64,000 nucleotides of DNA from an uncultured Acidimicrobiales bacterium (GTDB lineage: Bacteria > Actinomycetota > Acidimicrobiia > Acidimicrobiales > SHLQ01), in the NCBI GenBank assembly GCA_938038815.1, contig CALHTF010000028.1:1-64000 (forward strand), read 5' to 3'. Positions within the stretch are counted from its first letter, which is position 1, and every line of letters starts with the position of its first letter. The position numbers were made by a program, and so were the translations under genes. The notes under the pieces are model-generated. The model was given only the letters and a program-made list of their open reading frames with translations, did no database searches and was not told the DNA's origin. Shown here one piece after another: positions 34,542 through 42,203 of this stretch.

Positions 34542-34570
34542 ATTGTAAGAGTTTTAACTCCAAGAGTAAA
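34542..34570 (-). promoter_or_regulatory. merR-men operon promoter with internal dyad
   Basis: On the minus strand TTTACT (34570-34565) and TACAAT (34547-34542) are spaced by 17 nt. The spacer holds the dyad GAGTT-AA-AACTC, and ACTCTT occurs twice. The GTG start is 7 nt after the -10, so the transcript probably begins at the start codon. This is an inferred MerR operator. Confidence 0.6.
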
Positions 34571-34597
34571 GACTCCAACAGTATGCCCGTTGTCACA

Positions 34598-34632
34598 AGT
34601 AAGAACGCGGGGTCTGACCCCGCGTTCTTACT
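34598..34632 (-). terminator. Perfect 16-bp hairpin after the acyl-CoA dehydrogenase gene
   Basis: AGTAAGAACGCGGGGT and its exact reverse complement flank the loop CTG. The hairpin lies 13 nt beyond the stop of the acyl-CoA dehydrogenase gene, upstream of the merR promoter. It probably terminates the dehydrogenase transcript and insulates the men operon. No T-run follows. Confidence 0.6.
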
Positions 34633-34644
34633 TTGGGTTGATTG

Positions 34645-35910
34645 TTAGGCCTGGTATTTGGCGATTTCTGCTCGGCCTACGACCATGTGGTGGACTTCGT
34701 CGGGGCCGTCGGCGAGGCGCAGAGTGCGCTGGCCGGTGTACATCTGGGCCAGCGGGGTCCACTGCGAAACACCGGTGGCGCCGTGCATCTGGATTGCCTG
34801 GTCGATGATCTGGCAGACCCGTTCGGGCACCATGGCCTTCACGGCCGAGACCCACACCTTGGCGTCTTGCATCGGCAATTCGTCCATCGCCTTGGCGGCC
34901 CGCAGCACCATGAGGCGCATCGCTTCGATCTCGATACGAGCCCGGGCGATGATCTCGGTGTTACCACCCAGCTTCACCAATGGCTTGCCGAACGCTTCGC
35001 GGCTGAGGCCCCGGGTGATCATCAGTTCGAGCGCCCTCTCGGCCGCGCCGATCGAACGCATGCAGTGGTGGATTCGACCCGGGCCGAGGCGAAGCTGCGA
35101 AATTTCGAAGCCCCGGCCTTCGCCGAGCAACATGTTCGATGCCGGAACCCGCACGTCGGTAAGGCGAAGGTGCATGTGACCGTGGGGCGCATCGTCCTCG
35201 CCAAACACGTGCATCGGGCCAAGGATCTCAAGGCCCGGGGTGTCGAGCGGAACCAGGATCTGGGATTGCTGAAGGTGAGGTGCCGCGTCGGGGTTGGTGC
35301 GAACCATGAGGATCATGATCTTGCAGCGAGGATCGCCAGCGCCAGAGATGTAGTACTTCTCGCCGTTGATGACCCACTCTTCGCCGTCGAGCACCGCTTC
35401 GCACCGCACGTTCTTGGCGTCGGAGCTAGCCACGTCGGGCTCGGTCATGCCGAAGCACGAACGAATTTCACCGGCGAGCAGCGGCTTGAGCCACATTTCC
35501 TTCTGCTCAGGGGTGCCGACCCGTTCGAGGACTTCCATGTTGCCGGTGTCGGGAGCGCTGCAGTTGAGCGACTCCGAGGCCAGCGGATACCGGCCAAGAA
35601 TCTGAGCGATGTAGGCGTAGTCGAGGTTGGAGAGACCTTCGCCGGACTCAGCGTCGGGCAGGAAGAAGTTCCACAGACCAGCGGCCTTCGCCTTGGCCTT
35701 GGCGCCCTCGAGCAACTCGAGCTGGCCAGGGGCATACGACCAGCGGTCGGCCCGGCCTTCGCCCAGCTTGAAGAACTCCTCTTGGATGGGTTCAACCTCG
35801 GCCGCGATGAAGTCTTCAACCGCTTTCACCAACGGACGGACCTCTTGCGACATGGCGAGTTGGTACATCTCGCCGCCAAGATCATCGTCGTTTAGTGGGT
35901 TAGCCGGCAT
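34645..35910 (-). CDS. Acyl-CoA dehydrogenase family protein (ACAD10/11-like)
   Basis: This 421-residue flavoprotein carries the FAD-binding segment SCFGMTEPDVASSDA and a substrate-binding core with EWVINGEKYYISGAGDPRC. The C-terminal helical domain has GLSREAFGKPL, QMHGATGVSQWTPLA and RTLRLADGPDEVHHMVVGR. The LADGPDEVH ending is typical of ACAD10/11-type enzymes, which prefer long or branched acyl-CoAs; the substrate here is not known. The start at MPANPLND is chosen because GAGGAG lies 8 nt before it. An in-frame extension of 25 codons upstream has no such signal. Confidence 0.9.
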   Translation of the reverse strand: MPANPLNDDDLGGEMYQLAMSQEVRPLVKAVEDFIAAEVEPIQEEFFKLGEGRADRWSYAPGQLELLEGAKAKAKAAGLWNFFLPDAESGEGLSNLDYAYIAQILGRYPLASESLNCSAPDTGNMEVLERVGTPEQKEMWLKPLLAGEIRSCFGMTEPDVASSDAKNVRCEAVLDGEEWVINGEKYYISGAGDPRCKIMILMVRTNPDAAPHLQQSQILVPLDTPGLEILGPMHVFGEDDAPHGHMHLRLTDVRVPASNMLLGEGRGFEISQLRLGPGRIHHCMRSIGAAERALELMITRGLSREAFGKPLVKLGGNTEIIARARIEIEAMRLMVLRAAKAMDELPMQDAKVWVSAVKAMVPERVCQIIDQAIQMHGATGVSQWTPLAQMYTGQRTLRLADGPDEVHHMVVGRAEIAKYQA

Positions 35911-36030
35911 GGTTGAGCTCCTCGGATTTGTGTGACTACCGAAGTTAGCGGGCAACGGTTCGTCGTCACCATTTTGCGGGGACATTTGCCGGAAGGTTGC
36001 GCCGCTGTTTCCCCTGCCTTGGCGACAGAC

Positions 36031-36873
36031 CTAGGGCGAGAACCGAAAATCGATGGTGTTGCCCGCCGGGTCCAGCACCAAGGCGGTGTCGCCGATGTTC
36101 GACCACACCGACGATGACGAGCACCAGAACCGGGTCTGGCCGTCTTCATCGCCGCAGGTCGAGTACAGCCTGACCCGGTCGCCCGGCGCCAGCACTCCCC
36201 CATCGAACTCGTAAAGGTTGCTGGTCGACTCGTCGCGCACGGCCCAGCCGGCCAGCGAGACCTCAACGGTCGAGATGTTCTCGAGCTCGATAAATTCGCC
36301 CGCCCCCGGTTGGCTATCGCTGCCGGCCGGGTCGGGCACAAACGCCGAGATTCCCAGTAGCTGAAGCCCCACGCCACAGAGGTCGGGGTTCCACACGCCA
36401 AGGTTCGCATCGGAGGCCCGGAGCGCTGCTTCGTGGTGGATCGAGGTCGACCCGCCGAGCGGAAGCACCAGCCCAAGTTCGACAAGTTGGGTCGAGATGT
36501 CTTGCCCGTCGGCTCGGATTTCGCCCAGCAGGCGCCCAAAGCGGTCGCGTGGTTCTTCAAGGTCGAGGTCGACGGTGAGCGCCTTGCCCGCCAGCAGTTC
36601 GCCGAGACGGTCGGTCGCCAGCTGCCCCCCGCACTCGCGTTTCTCGGGAGCGTTTACGCCACGCAGCCGAAACTCCTCGATGGTGCCGCCGATGCCGAGT
36701 TCGAGCGAGTCGCCGTCGATCACCCGCGCCAGGGTTGCCTCGGTTTCGGCGAAGCTCTCAGGTGGCAGGTCGGTGGGCTCGTCGGGGTCGTCGTCGAACA
36801 ACAACGAACAGCCGCTGGCCACCAAGCAAACGGCCAGCAGAGCGAGGATTCGACGCAACGGTGCAGCAAACAC
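36031..36873 (-). CDS. Lipoprotein with thermonuclease and lamin-tail domains
   Basis: This is a 280-residue lipoprotein with lipobox VASGC (Cys22). Residues about 46-165 form a staphylococcal-nuclease-type domain: ARVIDGDSLEL with the Ca-binding Asp, RLRGVNAPEKRECGG with the catalytic Arg and Glu, and DRFGRLLGEI with the second Arg. Residues about 180-280 resemble a lamin-tail domain (GEFIELENIS, LAGWAVRDESTSNLYEF, WSNIGDTALVLDPAGNTIDF). It should be an extracellular, membrane-tethered nuclease. A GTG is the start. The neighbours do not suggest a pathway. Confidence 0.85.
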   Translation of the reverse strand: MFAAPLRRILALLAVCLVASGCSLLFDDDPDEPTDLPPESFAETEATLARVIDGDSLELGIGGTIEEFRLRGVNAPEKRECGGQLATDRLGELLAGKALTVDLDLEEPRDRFGRLLGEIRADGQDISTQLVELGLVLPLGGSTSIHHEAALRASDANLGVWNPDLCGVGLQLLGISAFVPDPAGSDSQPGAGEFIELENISTVEVSLAGWAVRDESTSNLYEFDGGVLAPGDRVRLYSTCGDEDGQTRFWCSSSSVWSNIGDTALVLDPAGNTIDFRFSP

Positions 36874-36924
36874 GGCGGCCAGTCTCGCGCGACTTACTGC
36901 GCCAACTGGGCCACCGACGCAGAT

Positions 36925-38115
36925 CTATCGGCTCGTGGCCGAGCACACGGCCCGAGCGCCGTTGCCTTGCACCGAAGCTTGACTGAGCACGCCTTCAGAG
37001 TCCTCGATCAAGCAGGTGGCCGTACCGGCGCCCTCGACCTCGGCGGTGAGGGAAAGCTCGTACCCGACCGGCACCTCGATGAAGCGCTGGTAGGTAGGGA
37101 TCTCTTGAAACTCTTCGGTGCCGTTGAACTCGTTAGTCAGGGTGACCGTCACCACCGCCGCCGTGCCGCCCACCTCATAGGAGACCCGTTGAGCGCTCTC
37201 GCCCATTACCTGGGTATTGGTCTCGTTGGTCGCCACTTTGACGATCGACACCCCGGCCAACAACATCATGAAGGCGGCGGCGCCCGCGACGAGTTGTTTC
37301 GACGAGCGCAGGTCGATCATGTTGCCCGATGCGGGGATCTCGTCGAGCCCGCGCTCTTCCCGGGTAATCGCTGCCTTGAATCGCTCGGGCCAAATCGTGT
37401 CTTCCGAGGAGATGGCTCCGTCGAAGCGGGCGCCAAGGGTTTGGGCACCGCTGAGATCGGCGCCGCGCAGGTCAGCGCCGCTGAAGTCGGCGTTGCGAAG
37501 GTCGGCGTGGGCGAGATCGGCCGAGCGAAGGTCGGCGAACGTGAAGTGCGACCCAGTCAGGTCGGCGTTGGCGAAGCTGGCGTATACAAACTCACCGTGG
37601 TCGGCTTCGACCCACGTCATGTTGGCGCCACCGAAGTCGGCGTAGCCGGCCATCGCTCCGGCAAAGGAAGAGCTGGCAAGGTCGGCCCCGGCGAAGTCGA
37701 CGCCCATGAGACGCGTGCTTCGGAACGACGCGTTTTGCGCGACGGTTCCGGCCAAGATGTTGCCGGTGAGGTCGAGCCGGCCGAAGTCGCGCTCAGACAT
37801 CTGCTCGCCGACGGTCAGACGAAGTTGGGTGTCGCGGTCGGCTTGTTGACGATCGAAAAGCAACATCGACCACTGGGCGATTGCGCACATGACGCCGGCC
37901 ACCAGGAGCGCCGGCCCGAGCACCCGGGCGAAGCCTCCACCTCGCACCGTGAAGAAGAGTCCGAACTCGATAAGAATCACGACAGCCACGACGGGGCCGA
38001 CGAACCGACTGGACAACGCTTCGGCGATTCGAGGACCACCAAAGACCCGAGCGCGGCTGATTTGACGCTGCACCTGCCACTTCAGTTGGGCTTGGTAATC
38101 GTCGAATGGACTCAC
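36925..38115 (-). CDS. Membrane protein with pentapeptide-repeat domain
   Basis: This 396-residue protein has two N-terminal membrane helices (about 38-80). Residues about 110-240 are pentapeptide repeats of the A(D/N)LxX type (for example FAGADLASSS and SADLAHADLRNADFSGADLR), giving a right-handed beta-helix. A third helix (about 277-295) is followed by an exported C-terminal domain of about 100 residues with two Cys. The pentapeptide part should be cytoplasmic. Function is unknown; the arrangement suggests a scaffold or a sensor across the membrane. The GTG start is the first in frame. Confidence 0.75.
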   Translation of the reverse strand: MSPFDDYQAQLKWQVQRQISRARVFGGPRIAEALSSRFVGPVVAVVILIEFGLFFTVRGGGFARVLGPALLVAGVMCAIAQWSMLLFDRQQADRDTQLRLTVGEQMSERDFGRLDLTGNILAGTVAQNASFRSTRLMGVDFAGADLASSSFAGAMAGYADFGGANMTWVEADHGEFVYASFANADLTGSHFTFADLRSADLAHADLRNADFSGADLRGADLSGAQTLGARFDGAISSEDTIWPERFKAAITREERGLDEIPASGNMIDLRSSKQLVAGAAAFMMLLAGVSIVKVATNETNTQVMGESAQRVSYEVGGTAAVVTVTLTNEFNGTEEFQEIPTYQRFIEVPVGYELSLTAEVEGAGTATCLIEDSEGVLSQASVQGNGARAVCSATSR

Positions 38116-38221
38116 GGCCTTCTATCGGCCTCACGAGGCGAAAATCGACTTTTTGGCGATGCCCACTTCGTCAGGGGCGAGCCGAGTTGCTATCAATGGT
38201 TCTAGGGACAGAGGGGATCAA

Positions 38222-38620
38222 ATGCGTCAAGCAGAGATACTTGTCGAAGGCTTGCTACACCCCAACGAGGTCGCGCAGTTCACTGCGTTGTGCACCGAGA
38301 CTGCGGCGGACGACTTCAAAGGCGAGTGGCTTCGCGTGCGAGCTCACGTGGCCTGGGTTGCTGAGCAGGGGGTCAACGACTCTCGGGTCGACATCGTCAC
38401 CGCCAAACGAATCGCCAAGCTGCTCGACGAACTCATGCGCGACGTGTACTCCTACGACGACGAACAGCGGGCCCTGTTGCGGGGCGCGATCGAGTACTTC
38501 GTGCTGGTGGGCGACAACGACAACGACTTGTTGTCGTTGGGCTTCGACGACGATGCGATGGTCACCAACTTGGTCGCCAAGGCTCTGGGCCGCAGCGACC
38601 TCCAGGTGCACCTCACCTAA
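38222..38620 (+). CDS. Small alpha-helical protein, possibly YkvA/DUF1232-like
   Basis: This is a 132-residue acidic, helical protein with no signal or membrane segment. The stretch LLRGAIEYFVLVGDNDNDLL followed by LGFDDDAMV resembles the DUF1232/YkvA pattern (A-x-x-Y-F-x-x-P-x-D ... G-x-x-D-D), but the Pro is missing and the similarity is weak. The start is ATG 38222, supported by GAGGGG just upstream; the frame is open further back without such support. The function is unknown. Confidence 0.6.
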   Translation: MRQAEILVEGLLHPNEVAQFTALCTETAADDFKGEWLRVRAHVAWVAEQGVNDSRVDIVTAKRIAKLLDELMRDVYSYDDEQRALLRGAIEYFVLVGDNDNDLLSLGFDDDAMVTNLVAKALGRSDLQVHLT

Positions 38621-38621
38621 C

Positions 38622-38768
38622 CTACGGGATCTCGCTACTGGCAGAATCCGAGCGCGTGTAGCTCGTCGGCCAAGGCTGCGAGGACCACCAAATGAGCGCG
38701 CCAAAGAACACCAACCACCGGCCGGGCCGGCTCGGCGCGTTAGACGGATCGATCTCGGAGTTCGCCAT
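38622..38768 (-). CDS. Possible 48-residue membrane peptide downstream of xylB
   Basis: A short frame starts inside the 3' end of xylB (29-nt overlap) and encodes one likely membrane helix, RWLVFFGALIWW, between polar ends. The codons look plausible for this genome but there is no strong ribosome-binding site. It may be a coupled small protein or chance. The rest of 38621-38739 shows nothing else. Confidence 0.25.
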   Translation of the reverse strand: MANSEIDPSNAPSRPGRWLVFFGALIWWSSQPWPTSYTRSDSASSEIP

Positions 38769-40191
38769 AGCGGGCTCGTAGATCGGCGACCTGTTCGGCG
38801 GTGACGTCGGGCGACGGGGCGACCACCTCGCCATCGCCCAAGCCCCACCGCTCGGCCACTGCCTCAAGCGAGTCACCAGAAACCAATGCCGCAGCCTGCA
38901 CCCCGGCGCCGGTAGCCACAACCTCGTCTTCGAACGGCACCGTCACCTCGCGTTGGGAGAGGTCGGCCATGATCTGGCGATAGGCATCGGACTTCGCTCC
39001 CCCGCCAACCAACAACAGTCGACCGGTGATCGAAACGCCCGCCGCTCCAAGTGCTTCGAGCCCGTCGAGCATGGCGTGAACCACGCCCTCAAATCCGGCG
39101 CGAGCCATTTGGCCGCGACTGGTCGTGGGCCGAAGGCCGACCATCTCGCCCGACGCGTTGGGCCGGTTGGGGGTCCGCTCGCCATCGAAGTACGGCAGCA
39201 TGATTACGCCTCCGGCCCCAAGGTCTGCGGCGAGGGCCAGCGTGTTGAGCTGCTCGTGGTCGACATCGAGCCAGGATCGAACGGCCTCGGTCACTTTGGT
39301 GGCGTTAAGCGTGCACACCAACGGCAAGAAGCGGCCGGTTGCGTCGGCGAACCCCGCCACCGCGCCGGTCGAGTCGGCGGTGGGCACTTCGGAGACCCCG
39401 TAAATAGTGCCGGAGGTCCCGAGCGAGATCACTACGTCCTCAGGCCGAAGACCCAAGCCCAAGGCGGCACCCATGTTGTCGCCCGAACCCGGGCCAACGA
39501 TCACCGTTTCGGCGAGGCCGAGCGCGGCCGCAGCGTCGGCGGTCAAGGTGCCGGCGGAGTCGAGTGGACCCAGCACTTCGGGCACCATCGCCGGATCGAT
39601 ACCGATCCGTTCGAGCAGGTCGTCGTCGTAGTCGCCGATGGTGGGCGACCACCAACCGGTTCCCGATACATCGCCTCGATCGGTGACCGAGCGTCCGCAG
39701 AGGCGGAAGGTGAGATAGTCGTGCGGCAGCATCACCTTGGCGATGCGGGCGAAGGATTCCGGTTCGTGTTCGGCCAACCAAGCGACCTTGGTGATGGTGA
39801 ACGCCGCGACCGGTACGCTGCCGCAGGCGTCGGCCCAGGCACCAGCGCCGAGGTCGTCGACCATTGCGGCAGCTTCTTCGGCCGACTCGGTGTCGTTCCA
39901 GAGCTTGGCCGGGCGAACCACCTGATCGTCACCGTCGAGCACCACCATGCCATGCTGCTGTCCAGCGACCGAGATGGCGACCACGTCGTGTCGGACATCG
40001 CCGAGCTGGCCAACCGCCTCGACCAACGCAGCCCACCATTCGGCCGGGTCTTGTTCGCTACGAGGCGGCTCGGTGGGCGCGTGCGACGCTCGACCGACAC
40101 CCACCACTTCGCCGGTGGCGACCCGTCGGGCCTCAACCTTTGTCGACTGGGTGCTGCTATCGACGCCTAGGACTACTGGATCGTTGCTCAC
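38740..40191 (-). CDS. xylB: Xylulokinase
   Basis: This is a 483-residue FGGY-family sugar kinase. It has the N-terminal GVDSSTQSTKVEARRV phosphate motif, AGQQHGMVVLD (characteristic of xylulokinases), LTFRLCGRSVTDRGDVSGTGWW, GPGSGDNMGAALGLGL, and the C-terminal LLVGGGAKSDAYRQIMADL. It phosphorylates D-xylulose. No xylose isomerase or sugar transporter gene is near, so the physiological substrate could differ. The GTG start lies 7 nt after a TAAAAC -10 box. Confidence 0.9.
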   Translation of the reverse strand: MSNDPVVLGVDSSTQSTKVEARRVATGEVVGVGRASHAPTEPPRSEQDPAEWWAALVEAVGQLGDVRHDVVAISVAGQQHGMVVLDGDDQVVRPAKLWNDTESAEEAAAMVDDLGAGAWADACGSVPVAAFTITKVAWLAEHEPESFARIAKVMLPHDYLTFRLCGRSVTDRGDVSGTGWWSPTIGDYDDDLLERIGIDPAMVPEVLGPLDSAGTLTADAAAALGLAETVIVGPGSGDNMGAALGLGLRPEDVVISLGTSGTIYGVSEVPTADSTGAVAGFADATGRFLPLVCTLNATKVTEAVRSWLDVDHEQLNTLALAADLGAGGVIMLPYFDGERTPNRPNASGEMVGLRPTTSRGQMARAGFEGVVHAMLDGLEALGAAGVSITGRLLLVGGGAKSDAYRQIMADLSQREVTVPFEDEVVATGAGVQAAALVSGDSLEAVAERWGLGDGEVVAPSPDVTAEQVADLRARYGELRDRSV

Positions 40192-40197
40192 CGAGGC

Positions 40198-40203
40198 GTT
40201 TTA
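40198..40203 (-). promoter_or_regulatory. -10 box of xylB (leaderless type)
   Basis: TAAAAC on the minus strand is followed by 6 nt and the GTG start of xylB. The spacing places the transcript start at the start codon. The -35 is weak (TTGCAG at 19 nt). Confidence 0.45.
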
Positions 40204-40251
40204 CCGCGTCGCGTCGCAGGGTCTGCAACCGGATCGAATCAGCACGACCGG

Positions 40252-41775
40252 CTAGCAGTGACGACGGACCGAGCCGACGTACCCGAGACCCTTAAAGTCA
40301 CCGAATCGGCGGGTCTTGCCACACTCGACGATCAGCGCATCGCTAAACGGTGTACCGGCGCCGTAGGAGACGCTGGCCACGCCATTGGACCTGAGGCCGG
40401 TCATCAGGTCCTCGACGTCGTCGCCCTCGAGGTTGACCACCTTGATCGCCTTGAGCCGGGGGCCGCCGTCGAGCTGGGGCAGTGGCTTAAAGCGGGTCGA
40501 ACCGCTCCACGAAACGAAGGTCTGCTTGGCCTTGTTCTTGCGGAAGATCACGTCGGTGACACCATCGCCGTTGAGATCGGCGAAGCGGAGCTTCTTCACA
40601 CCCTTGCGCAGGTTGTTGATCACCACGGTGCTGCCGTCGAGATTCTCGATCTTCCACTCGCCCTTGGTAACCCACAACAGTTCGTCAGCTCGGTCGCCGT
40701 CGAAGTTTCCGATGCGCACGTTCTTGACGTCTTCGGGCGCCACCAGCTGTCGTCGCTCGCCGATTTTCGGCACGTACCAAATGCCGTTGTGGCGGATGAT
40801 GTCGGGTTTGTTATCGCCGTCAAAGTCAGCCGACGGAACCGCTACTGGGCCGAGTTGATTGCGCTGGCCAAGCCAGTTGTCGAGCCACCCGGCGACATCG
40901 CCTCGGGGGCTGCCGTTGCGACCGTTGCCGCCTCGGTACCAAAGCGCCACATACCGTCCGCCGTTGTTGGCCGACTCGAGACCTTGGAAGATACCCACCT
41001 GCACTCGGGTGCCGTTGGCGTCGTACCAGTAGGCCGGGCCACCCGAGTCGCCGCTGCGAACCCCGGTGCCGTTGGCGCCTTTGAGACACATGCGGTGCAC
41101 GTCGCCACCGACCCAGCCGCCGGTGCCGCTCGGGCACGGGAACGCCGCACCGTTCGATCGGCCTTCTTGCATGATGTTGGAGAAGTTGCTGGTGGCCGAG
41201 GTCTTGCCGTAGCCAAAGACGTGAAACTCCTGCTCGGCGAGGAACGAGGTGAGTCGGCTGGTGTTCATCGACCAGTCGGTCACGAGCTTCACGGGGCGAG
41301 CGATGTGTGACGGAACGGGTTCGGTGAGTCGCACGAGCATGATGTCGACGTCGCCGGGAATCGAGTATTCGTAAGCCTTAGCGGCCAACTTCGGATTGTT
41401 GGAATCCTTGCCGAACAGCACATTGATGCCCTCGGGAAGCACGTGGCGAACGTCGTAGAACCGGTCGGGAAGCTCCCAATCGTCGAAGCCGCTTCGCGGC
41501 GGGTGCGGCGGCGGGTTCGGGATGTCGTGGCGCACGCAGTGTTCCGCGGTCAGCACGAGGTTCGGCGCCACCAACGAGCCGCTGCATGTCGAGCCTCGGG
41601 TCGTGACCCGCACCGTCGTGTGGTTGAACGTGGTGTCAGCGGCGTCGCTGCCACCTTCGATTGCGCCCGCCGGAGCGGCCAGTCCAGCGACCGACAGGCT
41701 GCTCGCCACCAGCAAAAGCACCAAAAGCGCCATGGCCGTGCGGCCGCGCCGATAGAGGGGGGAGGGAAGATCCAT
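40252..41775 (-). CDS. Secreted trypsin-like serine protease with FG-GAP repeats
   Basis: This 507-residue exported protein has a basic N-terminus, a hydrophobic segment (AMALLVLLLVASSLSVAGLA) and a likely signal-peptidase site near APAGAIEGG. The trypsin-type domain (about 40-290) has the catalytic His in LTAEHC, Asp in GDVDIMLVRL and Ser in GVRSGDSGGPAYW. Residues about 325-480 contain FG-GAP/VCBS-type calcium loops: ADFDGDNKPD, GNFDGDRADEL and ADLNGDGVTD. It should act outside the cell. The start is the ATG after GGAGG. The 14-residue upstream extension is less likely. Confidence 0.87.
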   Translation of the reverse strand: MDLPSPLYRRGRTAMALLVLLLVASSLSVAGLAAPAGAIEGGSDAADTTFNHTTVRVTTRGSTCSGSLVAPNLVLTAEHCVRHDIPNPPPHPPRSGFDDWELPDRFYDVRHVLPEGINVLFGKDSNNPKLAAKAYEYSIPGDVDIMLVRLTEPVPSHIARPVKLVTDWSMNTSRLTSFLAEQEFHVFGYGKTSATSNFSNIMQEGRSNGAAFPCPSGTGGWVGGDVHRMCLKGANGTGVRSGDSGGPAYWYDANGTRVQVGIFQGLESANNGGRYVALWYRGGNGRNGSPRGDVAGWLDNWLGQRNQLGPVAVPSADFDGDNKPDIIRHNGIWYVPKIGERRQLVAPEDVKNVRIGNFDGDRADELLWVTKGEWKIENLDGSTVVINNLRKGVKKLRFADLNGDGVTDVIFRKNKAKQTFVSWSGSTRFKPLPQLDGGPRLKAIKVVNLEGDDVEDLMTGLRSNGVASVSYGAGTPFSDALIVECGKTRRFGDFKGLGYVGSVRRHC

Positions 41776-41926
41776 AGCCTCCAGAAGTACCAGTTCGAAT
41801 GACCTATGCCAAGGCATGACCTCGCACGGAGCGTCACCATCCCAGCACCAAGAGTAACCAAACGCGTCCGCGGGAGGATTTCGTCACGCTAAGCACCCTT
41901 CTCGCCGCTCTACGTCCACCAAACGC

Positions 41927-42010
41927 GCACCACGACTCAGAGTCACGGGACAACGCACCACGACTCAGAGTCACGGGACAACGCACCACGACTCTGAGTC
42001 ATGGCACACG
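41927..42010. repeat. Three tandem 28-bp direct repeats with internal dyad
   Basis: Three head-to-tail 28-bp units begin GCACCACGACT. The first two are identical; the third differs at a few positions, including an inversion-symmetric change (GACTCAGAGTC to GACTCTGAGTC). Each unit contains the near-palindrome GACTC-x-GAGTC. They lie in the 290-nt space between the protease gene and tRNA-Ala. There are no spacers, so this is not a CRISPR array. It could be a protein-binding array. Nothing else is seen in 41776-41926. Confidence 0.85.
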
Positions 42011-42021
42011 AAAAACACGAA

Positions 42022-42047
42022 GAGTCTGGCGTTGCAACGCCAGACTC
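42022..42047 (-). terminator. Terminator of tRNA-Ala
   Basis: GAGTCTGGCGTTG and its exact complement form a 26-nt perfect palindrome 18 nt beyond the tRNA 3' end. On the minus strand it is followed by TTCGTGTTTTTCG, a U-rich tail. This is the clearest intrinsic terminator in the window. Confidence 0.75.
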
Positions 42048-42064
42048 CTGAGTTGAGTGAGTGA

Positions 42065-42139
<75 letters not shown>

Positions 42140-42191
42140 GTAAAGGGAGCCTCACCCTACCTATGGGAACGCTCGGGCGCTAGCCACGGGA

Positions 42192-42197
42192 TAGAAC
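42192..42197 (+). promoter_or_regulatory. -10 box of the deiodinase-like gene (leaderless type)
   Basis: TAGAAC is followed by 6 nt and the GTG start at 42204. The same spacing is seen at merR, xylB, moeA, plsY and fmdB. No clear -35. Confidence 0.45.
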
Positions 42198-42203
42198 TGT
42201 GGG

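Noticed and set aside
38953-40170. 405-codon plus-strand frame antisense to xylB
   Set aside because: The xylulokinase motifs on the minus strand are intact and the plus frame shows no family resemblance.
41927-42010. CRISPR array
   Set aside because: The 28-bp repeats are directly adjacent with no spacers, number only three, and no cas genes are present.
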